From the NCBI GenBank assembly GCA_023437755.1, contig JAEZFJ010000049.1:1-9363 (forward strand): a DNA stretch of 9,363 nucleotides, in the 5' to 3' direction. The first letter of the stretch is position 1. Each line of letters opens with the position of its first letter. The translations under genes were made by a program, and so were the position numbers. The notes under the pieces are model-generated. The model was given only the letters and a program-made list of their open reading frames with translations, ran no database searches and was not told the origin of the DNA. Below, piece after piece: positions 1-6,120 of the stretch. Origin of the DNA: Pseudomonadota bacterium. Its GTDB lineage: Bacteria > Pseudomonadota > Alphaproteobacteria > Rhizobiales > Devosiaceae.

Positions 1-59
1 GTCTCGGCTTCGGGTTGCCCTGACTCCCTTTCTGGTTGGCGCCGTGACAGGCTCGGCCC

Positions 60-782
60 ATGTGCAACCTCTACTCCCTGTCGAAGCATCAGGCGGGCGT
101 CCGGCAGCTGGTCGACGCGCTGACGCCTGAGGTCGGCAACTTCCCTCCTCTGCCGGGCATCTTCCCAGACTACGCTGCGCCGATCATCCGCACCGCAGCC
201 GACGGCGGGCGCGAGCTGGCGATGGCGCGCTGGGGCATGCCCAGCTCCAGGAAGGCCCTCCTGGACGCAGCGACGAAGCGCGCCGACAAGCTGCGGGCCA
301 AGGGCAAGGACGTCGACTTCGACGAGCTGCTGCGGATGGAGCCGGACGGCGGCACGACCAACATCCGCCGCACCGAGAGCCGCCACTGGTGGCCTTGGCT
401 CGGTCCGGAAAACCGCTGCCTCGTCCCCTTCACCGCGTTCAACGAGCCCGACCAAGTCGAGCGCGGCCCCTCGGCGTGGTTCGCCCTCGGGCCAGACCGG
501 CCTCTCGCCTTCTTCGCCGGCGTCTGGACGCCGCACGCTTGCGTTCGGAAGATCAGCAAGGGCTGGGAGGAGATCGAGGCCTTCGGCTTCCTGACTACCG
601 ACGCCAACGCGGAGGTGGCGGTCTTCCACCCTAAGGCCATGCCGGTCATCCTCGCGACCGAGGAAGAGCGCGAGGTGTGGCTGCGCGCGCCGTGGGACGA
701 GGCCAAGGCGCTTCAGCGCCCCCTGCCTGACGGGTCCCTCTCTGTAGTGGCGCGCGGCGGCAAGTCGGACGGCGTCGAGTAA
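60..782 (+). CDS. SRAP-domain protein (YedK/HMCES family, abasic-site DNA-protein crosslink former)
   Basis: The 240-aa protein begins Met-Cys-Asn-Leu-Tyr. SRAP proteins expose Cys2 after removal of Met1 and use it to form a thiazolidine crosslink with abasic sites in single-stranded DNA, so Cys2 fixes the start at 60 even though no good Shine-Dalgarno precedes it. The other family active-site positions are visible: Asn101 in TNIRRTE, Glu129 in AFNEPD (replacing the usual FYEW context), and His190 in HPKAMPVIL. RCLVP (119-123) and the WGM motif (58-60) also fit. At 240 aa it is slightly longer than E. coli YedK, mainly through residues 61-98 between the WGM and TNIRRTE motifs. Known family role: protecting abasic sites in ssDNA; it is often linked to SOS genes. 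A LexA-type box lies just 3' of it, not 5', so its own SOS control is not shown. Family assignment is secure; the physiological role here is inferred. Confidence 0.93.
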   Translation: MCNLYSLSKHQAGVRQLVDALTPEVGNFPPLPGIFPDYAAPIIRTAADGGRELAMARWGMPSSRKALLDAATKRADKLRAKGKDVDFDELLRMEPDGGTTNIRRTESRHWWPWLGPENRCLVPFTAFNEPDQVERGPSAWFALGPDRPLAFFAGVWTPHACVRKISKGWEEIEAFGFLTTDANAEVAVFHPKAMPVILATEEEREVWLRAPWDEAKALQRPLPDGSLSVVARGGKSDGVE

Positions 783-803
783 CAGGACTCGTTCATAGGA
801 ATA

Positions 804-818
804 GAACATAGCGGGAAC
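804..818. promoter_or_regulatory. LexA-type SOS box, GAAC-N7-GAAC (GTTC-N7-GTTC on the minus strand)
   Basis: The sequence GAAC, seven bases, GAAC is a perfect match in reverse complement to GTTC-N7-GTTC, the known alphaproteobacterial LexA operator (a direct repeat, unlike the E. coli palindrome). It lies 7 bp upstream of the proposed -35 element at 826, a place where bound LexA could block RNA polymerase. It should control the three-gene operon that starts at 891. Only eight bases are specified, so chance cannot be excluded, but the position between genes and next to a promoter is what a real operator would show. Confidence 0.6.
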
Positions 819-825
819 ATTCCGC

Positions 826-855
826 TTGCTGGCGCCGTCGGCCCTTCGCTAGATC
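826..855 (+). promoter_or_regulatory. Housekeeping promoter for the 891-1672 operon (Caulobacter-type)
   Basis: The -10 element GCTAGATC (848-855) matches the Caulobacter-type consensus GCTANAWC at every position. TTGCTGG (826-832) is a 5-of-7 match to the -35 consensus TTGACGS, with 15 bases between, one more than the usual 10-14. Transcription would start near 862, giving a leader of about 30 nt before the first gene. The LexA-type box lies immediately upstream of the -35. Confidence 0.55.
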
Positions 856-890
856 GACCCGGGTCGGTTGGCTCGAAGCAGGGATCAACC

Positions 891-1088
891 GTGATGGATC
901 AACAAGGGGAACATGCCGCGAGGCTGCAGCGGAGCCTGGAGGGAATAGACCTCAGGAGCGCGGACGGGCGCACCGGCCTTGGGGCGCTGCTGCGCGAGGT
1001 CGAGCGCATCGAGCCGGGGATCGTCCAGCGCATCTGCGCCGAGATCGAGCTCCGGCAGCTGGGGCTTCCTCTAAGCTCCCCGCGGTAG
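891..1088 (+). CDS. Small hypothetical protein, first gene of a putative SOS operon
   Basis: A 65-aa protein that I do not recognise. It is soluble, with no signal peptide or membrane segment, and looks mostly helical, rich in Arg, Glu and Leu (for example ALLREVERIEPGIVQRICAEI, residues about 32-52). Third codon positions are strongly G/C, as in the neighbouring genes, which supports real coding. The start can be GTG 891 or ATG 894; an AGGGA Shine-Dalgarno at 880-884 is 6 bases from the GTG and 9 from the ATG, so both are possible. It follows the LexA-type box and promoter closely and is separated from the next gene by only three bases. A role in the damage response is suggested by context alone. 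Confidence 0.7.
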   Translation: MMDQQGEHAARLQRSLEGIDLRSADGRTGLGALLREVERIEPGIVQRICAEIELRQLGLPLSSPR

Positions 1089-1091
1089 GCG

Positions 1092-1391
1092 ATGGGTCGA
1101 CGAAATCGGGACCGCTACACGATCTCGGACTGGCGAGAGGCGTGCCCCACCATCCGGTGGATGCGGGCCGAAGGCTGGGACGTGATCACCGTCTGCACCT
1201 CCTGTGGCCTGAAGATGCAGGCCAACCTCGGGCGGATAGAGCGTGAGAAGGGCTCGGACTTCAGCCTCTGGGACCGGACCGCGCCCTGTCGGCGTCTGGG
1301 GTGCGCCGGCTTCGTCGAGTTCCAAGCCCTCCCGCGGAACGCCACCATGCGCTTCCCTCTCAAAGGGCACCCGAGCAAGGCAGGAAGATGA
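1092..1391 (+). CDS. Hypothetical protein with two cysteine pairs (probable zinc ribbon)
   Basis: A 99-aa protein with C35-x2-C38 (VCTSCG) and C66-x4-C71 (PCRRLGCAG), about 28 residues apart, the usual layout of a small four-cysteine zinc-binding fold. The N-terminus is basic (MGRRNRDRY) and followed by YTISDWREACPTIRWM. It has no catalytic signature I can name; short proteins of this look occur in alphaproteobacterial genomes and mobile elements without assigned function. It begins three bases after the upstream gene and its stop overlaps the start of the XRE regulator gene (ATGA, 1388-1391), so the two are probably translationally coupled. Nucleic-acid or protein binding is a reasonable guess from the metal-site pattern, no more. 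Confidence 0.75.
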   Translation: MGRRNRDRYTISDWREACPTIRWMRAEGWDVITVCTSCGLKMQANLGRIEREKGSDFSLWDRTAPCRRLGCAGFVEFQALPRNATMRFPLKGHPSKAGR

Positions 1392-1672
1392 GGACTCAGC
1401 GAAAGCGCCTCACCTGTCTGGGGCGCGCGTTGCCGTCATCGATCTTCACGCAGCGGCATCAGGAGCTCATCGGCTTCATCGCCTCCGCGCGGAAGGCCGC
1501 CGGCATCACTCAGGTCGAGCTCGCGGAGCGGCTGGGGAGGCCCCAGAGCTTCGTGTCGAAGGTGGAGCGAGGCGAGCGCCGCCTGGACGTGATCGAGTTT
1601 TGTCAAGTCGCCGAGGCCCTCGGTCAAGAGCCGGCGAAGCTGCTGCAGGAGTTCATCGATCTTCGGCCCTAA
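1388..1672 (+). CDS. XRE/Cro-family helix-turn-helix transcriptional regulator
   Basis: A 94-aa protein whose residues about 24-81 form an HTH_3/XRE domain: ELIGFIASARKAAGITQ, then VELAERLGRPQSFVSKVERG with the recognition-helix pattern PQSFVSKVERGER (52-64) and the typical closing segment FCQVAEALGQEP. The reading frame is open further upstream to 1301, but ATG 1388 is preferred: it overlaps the upstream stop as ATGA, has AGGA at 1382-1385 close in front, and leaves a compact single-domain protein. Such proteins act as homodimeric DNA-binding regulators. It is the last gene of the putative SOS operon and lies 136 bp before hsdR, so it could autoregulate its operon or act as a controller of the restriction locus. 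Target and sense of regulation are not visible. Confidence 0.88.
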   Translation: MRTQRKRLTCLGRALPSSIFTQRHQELIGFIASARKAAGITQVELAERLGRPQSFVSKVERGERRLDVIEFCQVAEALGQEPAKLLQEFIDLRP

Positions 1673-1808
1673 CCTTGCCATGAGCAGGATAACGGTCCGG
1701 ACAAGTCCCCCTTAAATAGTCCCAATCGCTTCGCTGCAGCTGGGCTCGCCTTCGCTCCGGACGTCGGCTAGTCAGGACATGCTCCAGCTTAGGAAATTGG
1801 CCTGCTAG
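1673..1808 (+). promoter_or_regulatory. Intergenic region expected to carry the hsd operon promoter and possible operators
   Basis: These 136 bp separate the XRE gene from hsdR and must hold the start of the hsd operon unless it is read through from upstream. No -35/-10 pair with a good match is evident. A perfect palindrome GTCCGGAC (1695-1702), followed by AA and another GTCC (1705-1708) and a further GTCC at 1719-1722, could be a repressor operator, but this is weak. No T-run terminator is seen after the XRE gene. Confidence 0.3.
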
Positions 1809-4800
1809 ATGGCGATGATCACGACGGAAAGGCAGCTCGAAGAGAACCTCCTCGCGAAGCTGCACGACCTCAAATACCAGCTCCGAGCGGACATCCGCGA
1901 TCGATACGCACTTGAGGCAAACTTCAGGGAAAAGTTTGAAGCTCTGAACCGCGTCACACTGACGGACAGCGAATTCCAGCGACTGCTGGAGGAGATCGTA
2001 ACGCCGGACGTCTTTACCGCCGCTCGGACCCTGCGCGAACGCAATAGTTTCGTTCGTGATGACGGTACGCCGCTGAACTATACGCTCGTTAACATCACGG
2101 ATTGGTGCAAAAATTCCTTCGAGGTGGTCAACCAGCTCCGCATCAATACGGACAATAGCCACCATCGCTACGACGTCATTCTACTGATCAACGGCGTGCC
2201 GGTCGTTCAGATCGAATTGAAGACGCTCGGCATCAACCCACGACGGGCCATGGAGCAGATCGTCGAGTACAAGAATGATCCGGGGAACGGCTACTCAAAG
2301 ACACTGCTGTGCTTCTTGCAGCTTTTCATCGTCAGCAACCGCGACCGGACATTCTATTTCGCTAATAATAACGCCCGGCATTTCGCGTTTAACGCTGACG
2401 AGCGGTTCCTGCCGATCTACGAGTTCGCGGACGCCGACAACAAGAAGATTGCCCACCTCGACGCCTTCGCCGAGACCTTCCTCGTCAAGTGCAATCTCGG
2501 CCAGACAATCAGTCGCTATATGGTTCTGGTCGCCAGCGAGCAAAAACTCCTGATGATGCGGCCGTATCAGGTCTATGCCGTGAAGGCGATCGTCGATTCG
2601 ATCGCCCAGGGCTGCGGCAACGGCTACATTTGGCACACAACGGGCAGCGGTAAGACGCTGACCTCCTTCAAGGCGTCAACGCTGCTGAAGGACAATCCCG
2701 ACATCGAGAAATGTCTATTCGTCGTGGACCGTAAGGACCTCGATCGGCAGACGCGTGAGGAGTTCAACAAGTTTCAGGAAGGCTGCGTCGAGGAGAACAC
2801 CAATACCGCTTCCCTCGTCCGTCGCCTCCTGTCGGACGACCGCGCCGATAAAGTCATCGTCTGCACGATCCAGAAGCTGGGCTTGGCACTGGACGAGAAT
2901 AGCAAGCGCAACAAGCAGCAGAAGAAGGACGGGAAGAAGAGCTTCAAGGAACAGCTGGAGCCCCTGCGCGACAAGCGCATCGCCTTCATTTTCGACGAGT
3001 GCCATCGGTCGCAGTTCGGCGAGAACCACAAGGCGATCAAGGAATTCTTCCCGCGCGCCCAGCTGTTCGGCTTCACTGGGACCCCGATTTTCGAGCAGAA
3101 CGCTGCTCAGCAGAAGATCGAAGACACCCAAGCGAGCATGAAGACGACGGAAGACCTCTTCCAGCAGCGCCTTCACACCTACACGATCACTCACGCCATC
3201 GAGGACGGCAACGTTCTTCGCTTCCACGTGGATTATTTCAAACCACAGGGCAAAACCCTGCCTAAGCCGGGTGAGCCTCTGGCCAAGCGCGCGGTGATCG
3301 AGGCGATCCTATCCAAGCATGACGCGGCCACGGGCCAGCGTCGGTTCAATGCCCTGCTCGCTACATCGTCGATCAATGACGCCATCGAGTACCACGCCCT
3401 TTTCAAGACGATGCAGGCCGAGAAACTGGCCGCCGATCCTGGCTTCCAACCCCTGAACATCGCTTGTGTTTTCTCCCCGCCGGCTGAGGGTGATCCCGAT
3501 GTGAAGCAGATCCAGGAGGACCTGCCCCAGGAGCAGGAAGACAACGCTGTTGAGCCGGAGAAAAAGAAGGAGGCGCTGAAGGCCATCTTGGCCGACTACA
3601 ACGCTCACTATGGGGCCAATCACAAGATTGGCGAATTCGACCTGTATTATCAGGACGTTCAGAAGCGCATCAAAGACCAGCAGTGGCCCGAAGCTGACCT
3701 CCGCAAAGCCTACCCTAACCAACCGCATCACAAGATCGACATCACCATCGTCGTCGACATGCTGCTCACCGGCTTCGATTCCAAATTCCTGAACACCCTC
3801 TACGTCGACAAGAATCTGAAGCACCACGGCCTGATCCAGGCCTTTTCACGCACGAACCGGGTGCTGAACGCCACCAAGCCCTACGGCAACATCCTTGATT
3901 TTCGCCAGCAGCAGGACGCGGTCGATGCCGCCATCGCCCTGTTCTCGGGCGAAGCGGCTGCGGCAAAGGCTCGCGAAATCTGGCTGGTCGATAAGGCTCC
4001 CGTGGTCCTCCAGAAGCTGGAAGGCGCGGTCAAAAAGCTCGACGCCTTCATGCAGTCGCAGGGGCTCGAGTACGCACCTGAAGCGGTACCCAACCTCAAA
4101 GGCGACGCAGCCCGCGCGGCGTTCATCGAGCATTTCAAGGAGGTTCAGCGCCTCAAGACCCAGCTTGACCAGTACACCGACCTGACGGACGAGAACCGCA
4201 ACGCCATCGAAGAGGTCTTACCACGCGACAACCTTCTGGGCTTCCGTGGTGCCTATCTCGAAACGGCCCAGCGCCTTCGCGCGCAACAGGGCAAGGGTGC
4301 AGACAAGCCGAGCCAGGAGGTCGACCAGTTGGACTTTGAGTTCGTCCTCTTCGCCTCGGCCGTTATCGATTATGACTACATCATGGGCCTGATCGCCCGC
4401 TATTCCGAGGCAGCGCCTGGCAAGCAGAAGATGAGCCGCGAGCAGCTGATCGGCCTCATCCAGTCCGACGCCAAGTTCATGGACGAGCGGGAAGATATCG
4501 CGGCCTATATCAGCACCCTGAAGGCGGGCGAGGGTCTCAGCGAAAAGGCCATTCGCGACGGTTACAGCCGGTTCAAGGCGGAAAAGAATGCGGCGGAACT
4601 GGCGGGCATCGCGAGCAAGCACGGGCTTGCATCTGAGGCGCTGCAAGGCTTCGTCGATACCATCCTGCAACGCATGATCTTTGACGGCGAAGCCCTAACC
4701 GACCTGATGGAACCCCTTGGCCTTAACTGGAAAGCGAGGCGGGTGAAGGAACTGGACCTGATGGTTGACCTGATGTCGCTGCTGCTGAAGCGTGCCGGTG

Positions 4801-4835
4801 GGCGGGAAATTTCGGGGCTGAGCGCTTATGAGTAG
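1809..4835 (+). CDS. hsdR: Type I restriction enzyme R subunit HsdR (EcoR124I-like, type IC-like)
   Basis: The motor and nuclease subunit of a type I restriction-modification complex; it translocates DNA with ATP and cuts at a distance from an unmethylated site. At 1008 aa it is full length for the family. The N-terminal PD-(D/E)xK nuclease has D122, E136 and K138 (QIELK), with the same D-to-E spacing as EcoR124I, followed by Q150-x3-Y154. The SF2 motor shows Walker A HTTGSGKT (276-283, K282), motif Ia FVVDRKD (304-310), DECH box (396-399), motif III GFTGTPIF (421-428) and motif VI QAFSRTNR (677-684). A helical C-terminal part follows. An in-frame TAG sits immediately before ATG 1809, so translation starts at 1809 or at the in-frame ATG 1815; neither has a well-spaced Shine-Dalgarno. 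Its stop lies 5 bases inside hsdS (8-base overlap). All catalytic motifs are intact, so the subunit should be active. Confidence 0.97.
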   Translation: MAMITTERQLEENLLAKLHDLKYQLRADIRDRYALEANFREKFEALNRVTLTDSEFQRLLEEIVTPDVFTAARTLRERNSFVRDDGTPLNYTLVNITDWCKNSFEVVNQLRINTDNSHHRYDVILLINGVPVVQIELKTLGINPRRAMEQIVEYKNDPGNGYSKTLLCFLQLFIVSNRDRTFYFANNNARHFAFNADERFLPIYEFADADNKKIAHLDAFAETFLVKCNLGQTISRYMVLVASEQKLLMMRPYQVYAVKAIVDSIAQGCGNGYIWHTTGSGKTLTSFKASTLLKDNPDIEKCLFVVDRKDLDRQTREEFNKFQEGCVEENTNTASLVRRLLSDDRADKVIVCTIQKLGLALDENSKRNKQQKKDGKKSFKEQLEPLRDKRIAFIFDECHRSQFGENHKAIKEFFPRAQLFGFTGTPIFEQNAAQQKIEDTQASMKTTEDLFQQRLHTYTITHAIEDGNVLRFHVDYFKPQGKTLPKPGEPLAKRAVIEAILSKHDAATGQRRFNALLATSSINDAIEYHALFKTMQAEKLAADPGFQPLNIACVFSPPAEGDPDVKQIQEDLPQEQEDNAVEPEKKKEALKAILADYNAHYGANHKIGEFDLYYQDVQKRIKDQQWPEADLRKAYPNQPHHKIDITIVVDMLLTGFDSKFLNTLYVDKNLKHHGLIQAFSRTNRVLNATKPYGNILDFRQQQDAVDAAIALFSGEAAAAKAREIWLVDKAPVVLQKLEGAVKKLDAFMQSQGLEYAPEAVPNLKGDAARAAFIEHFKEVQRLKTQLDQYTDLTDENRNAIEEVLPRDNLLGFRGAYLETAQRLRAQQGKGADKPSQEVDQLDFEFVLFASAVIDYDYIMGLIARYSEAAPGKQKMSREQLIGLIQSDAKFMDEREDIAAYISTLKAGEGLSEKAIRDGYSRFKAEKNAAELAGIASKHGLASEALQGFVDTILQRMIFDGEALTDLMEPLGLNWKARRVKELDLMVDLMSLLLKRAGGREISGLSAYE

Positions 4836-6120
4836 TGAGGGGAACTCTTCTGCCAAGCCGGGCGACGGAACACCCTTGGTGCCGAAGCTGCGGTTTCCTG
4901 AGTTCGAGCAGGCTGATGGTTGGAAGGAGATGCCGCTTCAGAAGCTCGCCCGATCTGTAACTGATCGGGCGCCAACCGTAGGCGCGGAGAGCGTGCTGAG
5001 CCTTTCAGGCGAGCATGGACTTGTGCTTCAAAGCGAATACTTCGGCAAGAAAGTCGCTAGCGATAGCACGGATCGCTATCTGAAGATTCGCCGAAATGAC
5101 TTTGTCTACAACGACCGGACTACAAAGGCGTCAAGCTTCGGAACTATCAAACGGCTTTCCGCCTATGCGGGTGGGATAGTCTCGCCGATCTACAAATGTT
5201 TTCGTTTCCAGCCGAGTGAAAACCCCGCTTTTTGGGAATGGTATTTCGAATCGGGGAGCCACGATCTGGCGCTGAGTGGGCTGGTCAACGAGGGTGCCAG
5301 AGCGGGTCGGTTCAACATCTCCGTCACTCAGTTCTTGTCGACGAACGCATGGCGGCCGGATGAAGCCGAACAACAGAAGATCGCCGACTGTCTCGACTCG
5401 GCGGACGCGTTGATTGCCGCGCAGAGGCGCAAGGTGGAGGCGCTAAAGGCCCTCAAAAAGGGTCTGTTGCAGCAGCTTTTCCCTGAGGAAGGCGAAACCC
5501 AACCCCGCCTCCGGTTCCCCGAGTTCAAGGGGATGGGGGAGTGGGAAGAGGTCCGGCTGAACTCGTTGGGCACCCTTGTTTCTGGCCTCACCTACAGCCC
5601 TGATGACGTTCGGGAGGAGGGCCTTCTGGTCCTGCGGTCGTCAAACATCCAAGGCGGGAAGATCGATCTGACGGATTGTGTCTACGTGGACCCGAATATA
5701 AGGGGAGCGAACCTTTCAATCCCGAATGACATACTGGTCTGCGTTCGAAATGGGTCGACAGCCTTGATCGGCAAAACGGCCCTAATCCCAGATGGAATGC
5801 CGCTCTGCACACATGGCGCGTTCATGACCGTTTTCCGGGCCCATGCGCCGAATTTCGTCATTCAGCTATTTAAGACTTCAAGATATCGGAAACAGGTCGC
5901 TGGCGACCTAGGAGCGACGATCAACTCCATCAATGGCGCGCAGTTTCTGCGCTATAAGTTCTTTGTTCCTAAGCCTCCGGAACAACAACGTATTGCCGAC
6001 TGCCTCGCCTCCCTCGACGACCTCATCGCCGCCGAGACCCGAAAGCTCGACACCCTCAAGACCCACAAGAGCGGGCTGATGCAGCAGCTTTTTCCTAAGA
6101 TCGGGCAGAGTGACGCATGA
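4828..6120 (+). CDS. hsdS: Type I restriction-modification specificity subunit HsdS
   Basis: The DNA-recognition subunit that binds the two halves of a bipartite target for both methylation and restriction. The 430 aa show the expected two-fold organisation: target-recognition domain 1 (about 19-178), conserved helical spacer 1 (181-220), domain 2 (about 226-382), conserved helical spacer 2 (385-424). The two spacers align without gaps with 26 of 40 residues identical, both starting EQQ(K/R)IADCL and ending QQLFP, and both recognition domains open with P(K/R)LRFPEF. The two recognition domains are otherwise dissimilar, so the target should be asymmetric. Positions 5041-5160 in domain 1 have about 49% G+C by hand count (59 of 120), below flanking genes, typical of exchanged recognition domains. 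It starts inside the end of hsdR and overlaps the prrC-like start by ATGA. The actual target sequence cannot be read from the protein. Confidence 0.96.
   Translation: MSSEGNSSAKPGDGTPLVPKLRFPEFEQADGWKEMPLQKLARSVTDRAPTVGAESVLSLSGEHGLVLQSEYFGKKVASDSTDRYLKIRRNDFVYNDRTTKASSFGTIKRLSAYAGGIVSPIYKCFRFQPSENPAFWEWYFESGSHDLALSGLVNEGARAGRFNISVTQFLSTNAWRPDEAEQQKIADCLDSADALIAAQRRKVEALKALKKGLLQQLFPEEGETQPRLRFPEFKGMGEWEEVRLNSLGTLVSGLTYSPDDVREEGLLVLRSSNIQGGKIDLTDCVYVDPNIRGANLSIPNDILVCVRNGSTALIGKTALIPDGMPLCTHGAFMTVFRAHAPNFVIQLFKTSRYRKQVAGDLGATINSINGAQFLRYKFFVPKPPEQQRIADCLASLDDLIAAETRKLDTLKTHKSGLMQQLFPKIGQSDA
4882..4905 (+). repeat. HsdS domain-start repeat, copy 1 (encodes PKLRFPEF)
   Basis: The 24 bases encode the conserved lead-in to recognition domain 1. 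The second copy at 5503-5526 encodes PRLRFPEF. Such repeats mark the half-subunit boundaries of HsdS and are points where domains can be exchanged. Confidence 0.7.
5368..5487 (+). repeat. HsdS conserved spacer repeat, copy 1
   Basis: Encodes HsdS residues 181-220. It aligns without gaps to copy 2, 612 bp downstream, with 26 of 40 residues identical. These helical spacers separate the two recognition domains and contact HsdM; their length sets the gap in the bipartite DNA target. Confidence 0.85.
5503..5526 (+). repeat. HsdS domain-start repeat, copy 2 (encodes PRLRFPEF)
   Basis: Encodes the lead-in to recognition domain 2 and pairs with the copy at 4882-4905; 7 of 8 residues are identical. 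Confidence 0.7.
5980..6099 (+). repeat. HsdS conserved spacer repeat, copy 2
   Basis: Encodes HsdS residues 385-424, close to the C-terminus, and pairs with copy 1 at 5368-5487. It restores the pseudo-circular two-fold symmetry of type I specificity subunits. Confidence 0.85.

Noticed and set aside
170..706. Long open frame on the minus strand opposite the SRAP gene.
   Set aside because: The plus-strand SRAP protein has a full set of family motifs; the minus frame has no recognisable domain and is the expected shadow in GC-rich DNA.
811..825. Imperfect hairpin GCGGGA/TTCCGC that could be a terminator for the SRAP gene.
   Set aside because: The stem includes a G-T pair and only TTGCT follows, no T-run. 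The sequence overlaps the LexA-type box, which explains the site better.
1301..1387. Upstream extension of the XRE regulator by 29 residues to ATG 1301.
   Set aside because: The extension lies wholly inside the zinc-ribbon-like gene, is Arg/Pro-rich with no similarity to an XRE N-terminus, and the ATGA overlap start at 1388 is better.
1804..1811. GCTAGATG just before and across the hsdR start resembles the -10 consensus GCTANAWC.
   Set aside because: It overlaps the first ATG (1809), and using it as a -10 would leave hsdR without a suitable start for a full-length N-terminus. No -35 lies at a proper distance.
1653..2165. Minus-strand open frame of 170 codons spanning the start of hsdR.
   Set aside because: It runs through the conserved HsdR N-terminus and has no domain of its own. 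The same applies to the other minus-strand frames inside hsdR, hsdS and hsdM, including the 246-codon one at 7973-8713.
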